A stretch of DNA of 64,000 nucleotides from Polaromonas sp. YR568. GTDB taxonomy: Bacteria; Pseudomonadota; Gammaproteobacteria; Burkholderiales; Burkholderiaceae_C. The translations under genes and the position numbers were made by a program. Shown in pieces: positions 1-8,342 of this stretch. The stretch spans positions 62,001 to 126,000 of the forward strand of contig NZ_FPBM01000003.1 of the NCBI RefSeq assembly GCF_900116715.1. The letters are read 5' to 3'. The notes under the pieces are model-generated. The model was given only the letters and a program-made list of their open reading frames with translations. It was not told where the DNA came from and made no database searches. Every line of letters begins with the position of its first letter. Within the stretch, counting starts at the first letter, position 1.

Positions 1-9
1 TTGCTGGCC

Positions 10-652
10 GGGTCTTGCTTCCGGCGGCGCGCTCTCTGCTGAGGCTGCTGGCCGGGAGTGGCCCGGCGGCCAGTAACTTTCTTTTGCTTCGCCAAAAGAA
101 AGTCACCAAAGAAAAGGCGACCCGCAGTCTGGGTCCCTCCGCTTCGCTGCGGGCAACCTGCGGTGCTCGAGCCAAGCGGGGTCAAAAACAACTCGCTGCG
201 CTCAAACAAGTTTTTGCCCTGATCCGCTTGTCTCTGCGCTCCTCGGCCCAGCCAGGACGGGGCAATCGGGAGCGGGAACGGGGACAAATACCAAAGACAA
301 ATACCAACAAGGACTCGCCGTGGCGAGTCCTTGTTTCTTCAGGTATTCGGTATTGGTATTCGGCAGTTTGGTATTTGGCTGTTCGGTATTCCTGTTCCCA
401 CCCCCTTCTGTATGCGCCGAGGAGCGGAGGTCCAGACGGACAAGGGCAAAAACTTGTTTGAGCCGCAGGCGAGTTGTTTTTGACCCCGTCTGGACCGAGC
501 ACCGCAGGTTGCCCGCAGCGAAGCGGAGGGACGCAGACAGTAGGGTCGCCTTTCTTTTGCTTACTTTTCTTTGGCGAAGCAAAGAAAAGTGAGTCGCCGC
601 CGGGCGACCCCGGCCAGCAGCTCTCAGCAGCGAGCACAAGAGGCCGGAGCAA
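10..652. repeat. Long imperfect inverted repeat, arms about 240 bp
   Basis: The left arm (about 10-251) and right arm (about 408-652) are reverse complements over most of their length. Shared blocks include GGGTCAAAAACAACTCGC, CAAACAAGTTTTTGCCCT and CTCCGCTTCGCTGCGGGCAA. Each arm also carries its own short palindromes built from CTTTTGCTTCGCCAAAAG. Open frames on both strands here are arginine- and serine-rich, mirror each other and match no family, so I call no gene. Elements of this kind recur between genes in Comamonadaceae; that is from memory, not a search. A structured RNA or a decayed mobile element is possible. Confidence 0.75.
306..335. repeat. Perfect 14-bp hairpin at the centre of the long inverted repeat
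   Basis: AACAAGGACTCGCC is followed by GT and then its exact reverse complement. It lies in the spacer between the two long arms and is flanked by short ATACC / GGTAT repeats that also pair across the centre. No U-tract follows, so it is not a clear terminator. Confidence 0.8.
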
Positions 653-665
653 GACCGAACCTCAA

Positions 666-2036
666 TCAGGTCTTAAGAAACACCCCATCAAGCCTCTTAT
701 CCCACTTCGCCCCCGGCAACACATCCGCCAACTGCGAATCCCCAAACGCAAAAGCGCCTCTCAGCACCTGCGCCAGCACAGCGCGATAGTCATGATGCGC
801 AGGAAGATCCCGCCCTTCATTAAGCTGCGAAAGACCACTCCACTGCCCATGCCAGCGCCCGCCGGCAACCCGGCTCCCCATCAGCCACATCGCATTGCCA
901 AACCCATGATCCGTGCCGCGCGTGCCGTTCTCCGCGCTGGTGCGGCCGAACTCGCTCATCACCACGACCACATCGCCGAGCTCGGAAAAATCCTGGCGCA
1001 GCTGCGCAATGCCGCGCGCCAGGTTGCCCAGATTGTTGGCAAGCTGACCGGTCACAGCCCCCTGGTTGGCATGCGTGTCCCAGCCGCCAGCTGACAAAAA
1101 ACCCAGGCGCAGTTTGCGGTCGTTGCGCATCAGGGTGCCCAGGTGCTGAGCATCGAGCTGCAGGCCCACCGGGTCGGCCGCGCCGTTGCTGGCTGCGAGC
1201 ATTTGTGCTTTCAGGGCCTGGGCATTGGCGGGTGCGCCGTCGCGGTCCAGGCTTTTTTCGGCCATGCGCCTGGCGTCTTCCGCCATCTTTTCTGTCCTGG
1301 CGGTTCTTTGCTCGGTGAGTTCCTGAGCGCTCTGCATGCGGCTGCCGGCGCCTTGGCGGAAGGCTTCGCTGACCTTGTCGTCGCCGGCGTACAAGTCCAT
1401 CAGCGCCTGGCGCGTCCTGTCGTTGGCGAGCACGCCGGTGCGCTCGGCGGACTGGCCGCGCGGGATCAGCCGCACAGCGGAGGCCTGGCCGGCCAGTATG
1501 GCGGGATTGGCTTCGCCGACGCCCAGCGCGACCGCGCTTGTTGATGCGGTCTTGCCAATACCTGCGGTGGTATTAAGCCAGCCCGGCGCGCTGCTGGTCT
1601 TGCCGCCTTGCGCAATTTCCATCTGGTACTGCGCGTCGAAGTGCGATCGGTTGGGCGCGGGCAGGCCGGCCGCCGGCACAAAGCCCAACACGCCTTGCTG
1701 CCACAGCGGCATCAGCGGAGCCAGCGCGGGATGCAGCGCAAACGTCCTGTCGAGCTTGAGAGCGGTTTGCGCCGTGCCGTCGGGCGCCGCGATCGCGATG
1801 TTGGGGCGAAGCGCGTAGTAGTCCTTGTCGGCATAGGGCACAAAGGCCGACAGGCCGTCATAAGCGCCGCGCAGGAAAACGACGATGAGGCGCCCCCCAT
1901 CCAGGCCTGGGCGGCCTGCGGGCACAGCCTGCGCCCATACACCGGGCGCGGCCAGCGACAGGGCGGACAGCGCACCCAAGCCAAGCAGGCGCCGCCGTTG
2001 CGGCAAATTCAGCGATGAGAAATGGGATGAATCCAT
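666..2036 (-). CDS. DUF1501 family secreted protein, probable Tat substrate
   Basis: A 456-residue protein of the DUF1501 family, whose members are exported and belong to the wider alkaline phosphatase/sulfatase fold group; the substrate is unknown. The N-terminus has a twin-arginine-like stretch (RRRLLGLGALS, about residues 14-24), a hydrophobic core and an AQA cleavage site. Family-typical blocks are FLRGAYDGLSAFVPYADKDY near residue 55, the late MSEFGRTSAENGTRGTDHG, and WDTHANQG before it. GAGGA lies upstream of the ATG. It starts 18 nt after the DUF1800 gene stops, so the two form an operon, the usual arrangement for this pair. Family call strong, function unknown. Confidence 0.9.
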   Translation of the reverse strand: MDSSHFSSLNLPQRRRLLGLGALSALSLAAPGVWAQAVPAGRPGLDGGRLIVVFLRGAYDGLSAFVPYADKDYYALRPNIAIAAPDGTAQTALKLDRTFALHPALAPLMPLWQQGVLGFVPAAGLPAPNRSHFDAQYQMEIAQGGKTSSAPGWLNTTAGIGKTASTSAVALGVGEANPAILAGQASAVRLIPRGQSAERTGVLANDRTRQALMDLYAGDDKVSEAFRQGAGSRMQSAQELTEQRTARTEKMAEDARRMAEKSLDRDGAPANAQALKAQMLAASNGAADPVGLQLDAQHLGTLMRNDRKLRLGFLSAGGWDTHANQGAVTGQLANNLGNLARGIAQLRQDFSELGDVVVVMSEFGRTSAENGTRGTDHGFGNAMWLMGSRVAGGRWHGQWSGLSQLNEGRDLPAHHDYRAVLAQVLRGAFAFGDSQLADVLPGAKWDKRLDGVFLKT

Positions 2037-2054
2037 AGCAATCCTCGTACCGGT

Positions 2055-3506
2055 TTATTTGCGCATGAAGTCAGGGCTCGCCAACATCAAGCCCGCGCGC
2101 AGCTGCGCCGGCTCCTGCGCGATGCGCTCACGTGTCGCCACGCTGAAAAATGCATTGAGGTACGCCGGCTCGGCCATGCGCTGCGTCAGGCCCATGGCGT
2201 AGTCGGCGCGGCGCGTCAGCGCTTCGGGCGCCAGCCAGGTAGCGGCGTCGGTCTTGTAGCCGTCGGGCGTTTGCCAGCCGTGCATGGGCTGGCCGGCCTG
2301 CGCGAGAAAGCCCAGGGTCTGCACGATGTCGCGGCGCTCTTTCACGCCGCCGCTGGCCGTGAGCGCCGAGCAGGCGAAGTCCAGCGGGGTCTTGAACAGC
2401 TGGTTGTCTTTGGCCCAGAACTCCGGCGACTCGATCAGGGTGCGCATCACCGCCCGTATGTCACCCTGGGTGGAGGTGAAGGTGGCGGCCAGCCTGTCGA
2501 TCAGCGCGGCCGGCGGTTTGTCGGCCACAAAAAAGCTGGCGAGCCGTGTGGACACGCGCCGCGCCGTCTCGGGCCGGCGCGCGAGGTAGCGTATAGCCTC
2601 TTCGCCCTCGGTCACGCTCTCATTGCCGAAGGTGCGGCCCAGCACGACCTTGCCCTCCTTGTCGTGCAGGCGCTCGGCAAAACGAAAGCCTTCGCCGTCC
2701 TTGAGGTTGACCGTCCAGCCGGTGAGGACGCGCGCCAGTTCGTGCACGTCTTTTTGGGTGTAGCCGCTGTTCACGCCCAGCGTGTGCAGCTCCATCAGCT
2801 CGCGCGCGTAGTTTTCATTAAGGCCGCGGCTGTTGCTTTGCGCCTGGTCCAGGTAGAACAGCATGGCCGGGTGCTTTGCGCTGGCCAGCAGCAGGTCTTC
2901 AAAGCGGCCCAGCGCGTTGGCGCGAATCACGTTGACCACATAGTGGCCGACAAAAGGGCGCACCGGGCCCTTGCCGACAAACACATTGAGGTGGTTGAAC
3001 CAGAACTCGGTCATGCGCGCGAGCAGCGGGTTCTCCAGCGCCGGGTCGCTGCACGACATCAGCCGCCAGGCGGCCGCGTCCTGCGCCATGTCGCGGCTGA
3101 ATTTCTCGCCGCCGGCAGCTGCGGCAGCCGGCGCGCCGGGTTTGGCCGTCTCGCGCATGGTCTTGCGCGATTCGCGTTCGGCCTGAAAGCCGCGCACGAT
3201 GCTGCCCAGCGGTGCATTGATGCCGGCGAGTTCGGCGGGAAGTGCGGGAGGCCGCTTGCTGGCGGCATAGGCTACATCCAGCTGCTGCAACGCCCAGGCG
3301 CGGGGTGACGCCGCGGCGGCCTGCGCTGAATCCGGCGTGGGCGCATAGCCCAGGCGCGAGGTGGCTCGCCAGGTGGCGGCCAGATTGGCCGGGGGTTGTG
3401 CGGCATCGGTCTGGGCCTGTGCTGCCGGGCCGGCCAGGCACGCCACGAGGACGGATAAGCTCGGTAAGGCCGCCAGCCTGCGGGCCGTGGAGTTCACTGT
3501 GGGCAT
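2055..3506 (-). CDS. DUF1800 family secreted protein
   Basis: A 483-residue protein with a Sec-type signal peptide (hydrophobic segment ending AAQAQ, about residues 28-32) and DUF1800 hallmarks: RLGYAPTPDS near the start, MTEFWFNHLNVF in the middle, LNENYARELMELHTLGV, YTQKDVHELARVLTGW and a C-terminal LASPDFMRK. The start is supported by AGGAGACAACC before the ATG. It is the first gene of a two-gene operon with DUF1501. DUF1800/DUF1501 pairs occur widely in bacteria, but their biochemical role is unsettled, so I assign none. Confidence 0.9.
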   Translation of the reverse strand: MPTVNSTARRLAALPSLSVLVACLAGPAAQAQTDAAQPPANLAATWRATSRLGYAPTPDSAQAAAASPRAWALQQLDVAYAASKRPPALPAELAGINAPLGSIVRGFQAERESRKTMRETAKPGAPAAAAAGGEKFSRDMAQDAAAWRLMSCSDPALENPLLARMTEFWFNHLNVFVGKGPVRPFVGHYVVNVIRANALGRFEDLLLASAKHPAMLFYLDQAQSNSRGLNENYARELMELHTLGVNSGYTQKDVHELARVLTGWTVNLKDGEGFRFAERLHDKEGKVVLGRTFGNESVTEGEEAIRYLARRPETARRVSTRLASFFVADKPPAALIDRLAATFTSTQGDIRAVMRTLIESPEFWAKDNQLFKTPLDFACSALTASGGVKERRDIVQTLGFLAQAGQPMHGWQTPDGYKTDAATWLAPEALTRRADYAMGLTQRMAEPAYLNAFFSVATRERIAQEPAQLRAGLMLASPDFMRK

Positions 3507-3598
3507 GGTTGTCTCCTAGCCCTTTGTAACGCATCCCTTGCGGCTTGCGTTGAATGCGGCCGGCAGCTTTACACAGCTTTAACGCCCCGGGGCAGCGC

Positions 3599-4594
3599 TC
3601 AAACCGTCAGAACGGTGCATCCGGTGGTCTTGCGCGCCTCCAGCGCGCGGTGCGCCTCGGCCACATCAGCCAGCGAAAAATGCTGGTCAATCGGGATGTA
3701 GAGCTTGCCGCTGGTGAGCATGCCGAACAGCTCGTCGGCCATTTCCTGGGTGGTCTCACGCGTGGCGATGTGGGTGAAAAGCGTCGGCCTTGACACATAC
3801 AGCGAGCCCTTGGCGGCCAGCACCCCGATGTCCAGCGGCGGCGTTTTGCCCGAGGCATTGCCGAAATTGGCCAGCAGGCCGAAAGGCCGCAGGCAGTCCA
3901 ATGACTTCATAAAGGTGTCTTTACCCACCGAGTCGTACACCACCTTGACGCCCTTGCCGCCGGTGATCTCTTTCACGCGGGCCACGAAGTCTTCTTTTGC
4001 GTAATTGATGGCGAAGGCCGCGCCCTGCGACAGGGCCAGCGCGCACTTTTCATCGGAGCCCGCCGTGCCTATGAGTTGCAGGCCCATGGCCTTGGCCCAC
4101 TGGCAGGCGATCAGGCCCACGCCACCGGCCGCCGCATGAAACAGCACATGGTCACCGGGCTGCAGGCCGCCTTGCGGCTGCGTGCGGCGCAGCAGGTATT
4201 GCGCGGTCAGGCCCTTGAGCATCATGGCCGCGCCGGTCTCAAAGGAGATGACATCCGGCAGCTTGCACACGCTCTTGGCCGGCATTACGCGCAGCTCGCA
4301 ATAACTGCCCGGAGGCTGGCTGGCGTAGGCGGCGCGGTCGCCCGGCTTCAGGTGCGTGACGCCCTCACCCACGGCTTCGATGACGCCCGATCCCTCCATG
4401 CCGAGCTGCAGCGGCATGGCAAACGGGTAGACGCCGCTGCGCTGGTAGATGTCGATGTAGTTCAGGCCTATGGCCTTGTGGCGGATGCGGATCTCACCGG
4501 GCCCCGGCTCGCCCACCGTCACGTCTACCAGCATGAGTTCTTCGGGGCCGCCGTGCTGGTTGATGCGGACGGCTTTGGAGGGGAAGGAGGCCAT
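3599..4594 (-). CDS. Zinc-free NADPH:quinone oxidoreductase (zeta-crystallin type MDR)
   Basis: A 331-residue medium-chain dehydrogenase/reductase of the quinone oxidoreductase class, expected to reduce quinones with NADPH in the cytoplasm. Visible features are the GroES-like N-terminal domain (KAIGLNYIDIYQRSGVYP), the NADPH-binding AAAGGVGLIACQWAK and the QOR-like NFGNASGKTPPLDI. The cysteine zinc ligands of alcohol dehydrogenases are absent. The frame is open to 4708, but the ATG at 4594 is preferred: AAGGA lies about 8 nt upstream and the protein then begins at MASFPSKAV, as in homologues. It is divergent from the EamA gene, with about 134 bp between starts. Confidence 0.9.
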   Translation of the reverse strand: MASFPSKAVRINQHGGPEELMLVDVTVGEPGPGEIRIRHKAIGLNYIDIYQRSGVYPFAMPLQLGMEGSGVIEAVGEGVTHLKPGDRAAYASQPPGSYCELRVMPAKSVCKLPDVISFETGAAMMLKGLTAQYLLRRTQPQGGLQPGDHVLFHAAAGGVGLIACQWAKAMGLQLIGTAGSDEKCALALSQGAAFAINYAKEDFVARVKEITGGKGVKVVYDSVGKDTFMKSLDCLRPFGLLANFGNASGKTPPLDIGVLAAKGSLYVSRPTLFTHIATRETTQEMADELFGMLTSGKLYIPIDQHFSLADVAEAHRALEARKTTGCTVLTV

Positions 4595-4728
4595 GAGTGT
4601 GTTCCTTGCAGGTTGGTGAGGGCTGTGAGTGCCCGACATGGTGCCATGAATCGCAATGGGCCGCAGGCGCTGAGGGTTGAAGCCTGCCGTGCCGCAGGAA
4701 AACGGCATCGCTTGGTAAAGTCACCGCC

Positions 4729-5628
4729 ATGACCCAACGCCTCACGCCCGCCACCGCCTCGCTGCTGGTGATTCCGCCTATGCTCTGGGCCGGCAATGCC
4801 GTGGTCGGCCGCCTGGTCACCGGCCTGGTGCCGCCCATGACGCTCAATTTCATGCGCTGGGCGCTGGCCTTTGTGATTCTTCTGCCGCTGGCATGGCGCG
4901 TGTTGAAACCGGACAGCAGCCTGTGGCCGCTCTGGCGGCGCTTTGCGGTGCTGGGCCTGCTGGGCGTGGGCTGCTACAACGCGCTGCAATACCTGGCGCT
5001 GAAGACCTCGGCCCCGCTCAACGTCACGCTGGTGGCCTCCAGTGTGCCGATCTGGATGCTGATCGTGGGTGCGCTGTTTTTTGGCCAGCCCGTTTCGAAA
5101 CGCCAGATCGCCGGCGCCGTGCTATCGATTGCCGGCGTGCTGGTGGTGCTGTCGCGCGGCCAGTGGGAGCTCTTGATGCAGGTGCACCTGGTGCCCGGCG
5201 ATCTGTATGTGCTGCTGGCCACGCTGGCCTGGGCGTTTTACAGCTGGCTGCTCTCGCAACCCAAAGAGCCGAAAGAGATCCGCGGCGACTGGGCCGCCTT
5301 TTTGCTCGCGCAAATCGTGTTCGGCCTGGCCTGGTCGGGTGCGTTTGCCGCCGGTGAATGGACCTTGACGGACGCGCACATCAGCTGGGGCTGGCCGTTG
5401 GCAGCAGCCTTGCTATATGTGGCCGTCGGGCCCGCAGTGATCGCCTACCGCTGCTGGGGCATGGGCGTGCAACGCGTGGGGCCTGCGATTGCGGGCTTCT
5501 TTTCCAACCTCACGCCGCTGTTCGCCGCGCTGTTGTCGGCAGCCTTCCTCGGCGAGCTTCCGAACCTTTATCACGCGGTGGCCTTTGTGCTGATCGTGGG
5601 CGGCATCGTGGTGTCGTCACGGCGCTAA
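4729..5628 (+). CDS. EamA/DMT-family transporter
   Basis: A 299-residue inner-membrane protein with about ten hydrophobic segments in two EamA repeats, beginning LLVIPPMLWAGNAVVGRL and, in the second half, LLATLAWAFYSWLLS. Families of this type export amino acids, metabolites or drugs; the substrate cannot be read from sequence. The second repeat ends with PLFAALLSAAFLGE, typical of the group. It is divergent from the quinone oxidoreductase. No partner gene suggests a substrate. Confidence 0.88.
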   Translation: MTQRLTPATASLLVIPPMLWAGNAVVGRLVTGLVPPMTLNFMRWALAFVILLPLAWRVLKPDSSLWPLWRRFAVLGLLGVGCYNALQYLALKTSAPLNVTLVASSVPIWMLIVGALFFGQPVSKRQIAGAVLSIAGVLVVLSRGQWELLMQVHLVPGDLYVLLATLAWAFYSWLLSQPKEPKEIRGDWAAFLLAQIVFGLAWSGAFAAGEWTLTDAHISWGWPLAAALLYVAVGPAVIAYRCWGMGVQRVGPAIAGFFSNLTPLFAALLSAAFLGELPNLYHAVAFVLIVGGIVVSSRR

Positions 5629-5976
5629 GGCAATCAACAACACCAACCGCATTGCGCGGCAATGGTTTGATTTTCACCACACCTTGCGAAAAACCATCGC
5701 ATAAAACTTGCCAAGCTTGCACGGGCTCTTCAGAATCCGTTCCTTGCTTTGAGCCGCTGCGCAACGAATAACCTTGCGCAGTCAACCCTTGAAGCCACCA
5801 AGACCATGACTTTGTTCACTCACACCTGACGCACCGTCCACTGCCCCCGGCTGGATGTGGTGCCAACCATACCCAGCCCTGCGGGCAGTCGGTGCCGCGC
5901 CTTCACGTGTGAAGCGCGCTCCGCAAACCCCAGGCTGATTTTTTCGCCGGGGTTTTTGCTTTTTCGGAGCGTGCAC
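5629..5976. other. Non-coding stretch ahead of the small basic protein gene
   Basis: About 350 bp without a credible gene. It contains two inverted repeats just before the downstream gene: CTTCAC-GT-GTGAAG near 5900, and AACCCC...GGGGTT flanking a T-rich loop at about 5928-5957. The second resembles a terminator or a leader hairpin. I see no known riboswitch core. Confidence 0.4.
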
Positions 5977-6213
5977 ATGAGTGCCAAAACTTTTTCCCGT
6001 GACTTTGCCGCCGGCAAGGTCAAGCATTTGCGGCGCATGAAGCAGCCGCTGGCTTTGACCGTGCAGCTGCCAGCCCCGCGCAACCCCGTGGTGCAGGCGC
6101 TAGCTCGCCGTGCCATCACGTCCGGCGCGGGCAAACATATTCGCAGCACCGGCGCCAACCGCCGTGCTGAAACCGTGGCCTTGCACAAGGCCCTCAAAAA
6201 ATTGATTGATTGA
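5977..6213 (+). CDS. Small basic protein of unknown function
   Basis: A 78-residue Arg/Lys-rich protein with no signal peptide or membrane segment. I do not recognise a family. The frame extends upstream, but the ATG at 5977 follows CGGAG at suitable spacing and the upstream part lacks coding character. It ends 5 nt before the ATG of the AAA+/M41 gene and overlaps a possible TTG start of it, so the two are almost certainly co-transcribed. Its basic, soluble nature would fit an adaptor or nucleic-acid-binding partner, but that is speculation. Confidence 0.65.
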   Translation: MSAKTFSRDFAAGKVKHLRRMKQPLALTVQLPAPRNPVVQALARRAITSGAGKHIRSTGANRRAETVALHKALKKLID

Positions 6214-6218
6214 CTGAC

Positions 6219-8222
6219 ATGAAGAACGATATGACAACCGAGACGGCGGCCGCGACCCGCGTGCCGCCGGAGCTCATGCGCGAACGCAGCGCCCATCTGG
6301 CTGCGGTGGCTGCGGAGCTGAAGACCGAACTGTTCGGTATTGACGACATCATCGACCGGGTGATCGAGTCGATCCGCGCCTGGTATGTGCTGCCGCATAT
6401 CATCCGCCGCCCGGTGATTGTGTGCCTGTGGGGCCTGACCGGCACCGGCAAGACCCAGCTCACGCGCAGCCTGGCGCAAAAGCTGGGCTTTTACGACCGC
6501 TTTGTCGAAGTGCAGATGGACGGCTTCAGCAACGGCAGCAGCTGGCGCAGCGCCGATTCCATCAGCGCCATGCTGGCAGAATCCGGCGTCGCCGAGAGCG
6601 AGCCCGGCATTCTGGTGCTGGACGAGTTTCAGCGCTTTCGCACCGTCGACGAAAAAGGCAAGGACTTCGCCGTCAAACGCTACCAGGACGTCTGGCAACT
6701 GCTGTCCGACGGGCGCCTGCCGCCGTCGCTGTCTTTCCTGCAGGAACTGGAGTCGTCTCTGGCGTATTCGCAATACGAGCATGAACGCGAACACCCGGAT
6801 GAAGACAAACCTGCCGCGGACGCCACCCAGCCCAAAAAGCTGAAGTTCAAGCTCTCACCCTATCAGGCCCAGGAGTTCAAGCAAAGCCTCAAGCTCAAGG
6901 AGCCGCTGCAGGAAGTGATGACCTGGACGCCCCAGCAACTGCAGGAGCGCATGCTGGAGTTCAGGGCATCGACCGACTCGTGGGAGACGGATTACAGCCG
7001 CCTGCTCATCATCGTTTCGGGCAACCTGGATGAGATGTACGAAGGCACCGCCAGCCGTGTGGAAGACTGCGACACCGACGCCGACATCTTTCATGCCATG
7101 ACGAAGAAGCTCTCCGTCATCGACGTCAAGAAGGCACTGGGAGAGCGCTTCAAGCCCGAGCAGATTGCACGGCTGGGCAACAACCATGTGATCTACCCGT
7201 CGCTAAGCCAGGCCACGTATGAGCGGCTGATCCGCAGCACCTGCGGCAAATATGCCGATGAAATGCTGGCGAGCGCCGGTCTGGACTTTGTGCTGCATGA
7301 GTCAGTGTACGAAGGCATTTATGCCAATGCGGTGTTTCCGGCCCAGGGCACACGCCCGCTGTTCTCGTCTATCCATGCCATCCTGAGTGCGCCGCTGGTC
7401 AATGCCGCGCTGTGGGCGATTGAGCGTGGCATGCCGGAAGGCACCACGCTGCACGTCAGGCTGGATGCGGCCACGCAATCGCTGCGCGTCAGTTGCGGTG
7501 TCGACGGTGAAGGCCCCGGCATCGCCTACCCGGTGCCGCTGGACCTCAACCAGCTCAAGCAGCGCGCCAGTCCGGACTTCCGGGCGCTGCTGGCCGTGCA
7601 TGAAGCCGGCCACGGTCTGGTCTATGGCCGCCTGTTTGGCCATGCGCCGCAGGAGGTCAAGATCAATGTGGCGTCTTTCGAGGGCGGCTACAACAGCTAT
7701 GTGCGTATGAAGGCCGAATCACGGCAAAGCTGCCTGGACCGCATCTGCGTGGGCCTGGCCGGCCGCGCCGCCGAGGCCCTGGTGTTCGGCGACGATGCCT
7801 GCACCACCGGCAGCGAAAGCGACTTCAAGAACGCCACGGCTCTCGCGGCGCGTTTTGTGCGCCACTTCGGCTTCGGCAACCGGCTCAGCCGCACTGACGT
7901 GGCCGATGAAACGGAGGAAAACCTCAACACCGACGTCGAGCCGACCAATGCCGAGATCGAAGCCCTGCTGGCAGAGGCCTATGCACGCGCGCAGGAGATC
8001 CTTAAAGCCGATTCGGCCCTGCTGCTGCGCATCGTCGACGAACTGCTGGCGGATGGCCAGGTGAGCAAGGAAAAAATGGCCGACCTGCTGGGGGTGACCA
8101 TCGCGAAAGAAGAGCAAATGCTTGCGCCTTATGCGGAGCAGCTTCAGGTCTTTGGCCTGCAGCACGAGCTGATGCGGCGGGTTGGCAACGCGCCAGTGCC
8201 TTGCGAAGAGTCGCTGGTGTAA
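6219..8222 (+). CDS. Soluble AAA+ ATPase fused to an FtsH-type M41 zinc metallopeptidase
   Basis: A 667-residue predicted ATP-dependent protease. Walker A is GLTGTGKT (72-79), Walker B ILVLDE (131-136), a sensor-1-like LLIIVSGN lies near 270, and a GTRPLFSSIHAIL block near 385 resembles the sensor-2 region of Clp/HSP100 ATPases. The C-terminal third has the M41 site HEAGH (461-465) and a likely third zinc ligand Asp535 in GSESDFKNAT. FtsH normally has two N-terminal membrane helices and a GPPGTGKT-type AAA domain; both are missing. A charged, low-complexity insert (EHEREHPDEDKPAAD) lies near 190-205. A TTG at 6210 is an alternative start. It is downstream partner of the small basic protein. 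Confidence 0.85.
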   Translation: MKNDMTTETAAATRVPPELMRERSAHLAAVAAELKTELFGIDDIIDRVIESIRAWYVLPHIIRRPVIVCLWGLTGTGKTQLTRSLAQKLGFYDRFVEVQMDGFSNGSSWRSADSISAMLAESGVAESEPGILVLDEFQRFRTVDEKGKDFAVKRYQDVWQLLSDGRLPPSLSFLQELESSLAYSQYEHEREHPDEDKPAADATQPKKLKFKLSPYQAQEFKQSLKLKEPLQEVMTWTPQQLQERMLEFRASTDSWETDYSRLLIIVSGNLDEMYEGTASRVEDCDTDADIFHAMTKKLSVIDVKKALGERFKPEQIARLGNNHVIYPSLSQATYERLIRSTCGKYADEMLASAGLDFVLHESVYEGIYANAVFPAQGTRPLFSSIHAILSAPLVNAALWAIERGMPEGTTLHVRLDAATQSLRVSCGVDGEGPGIAYPVPLDLNQLKQRASPDFRALLAVHEAGHGLVYGRLFGHAPQEVKINVASFEGGYNSYVRMKAESRQSCLDRICVGLAGRAAEALVFGDDACTTGSESDFKNATALAARFVRHFGFGNRLSRTDVADETEENLNTDVEPTNAEIEALLAEAYARAQEILKADSALLLRIVDELLADGQVSKEKMADLLGVTIAKEEQMLAPYAEQLQVFGLQHELMRRVGNAPVPCEESLV

Positions 8223-8245
8223 GCCGGGTCACCGATTGCTCAGGC

Positions 8246-8284
8246 AAAAAAATGCACGGAGAGCAGCCCAGCTGCTTTCCGTGC
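8246..8284. terminator. Probable bidirectional intrinsic terminator
   Basis: The 13-bp stem GCACGGAGAGCAG (8254-8266) pairs with 8272-8284, with one G-U pair and a 5-nt loop. Read on the minus strand it is followed by a run of seven T, so it is a good terminator for the ABC operon. On the plus strand a weaker T-rich stretch follows, for the AAA+/M41 gene. It lies between convergent genes. Confidence 0.8.
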
Positions 8285-8342
8285 CCAATTTTCCACCAAC
8301 GGAAAATCTTTTCAGGCGCTTTTCAGCCTCATGTCCGGCTCG

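Noticed and set aside
15-652. Several 90-156-codon open frames on both strands in the first 650 bases
   Set aside because: They mirror one another because of the inverted repeat, are rich in Arg and Ser, match no family and have no ribosome binding sites.
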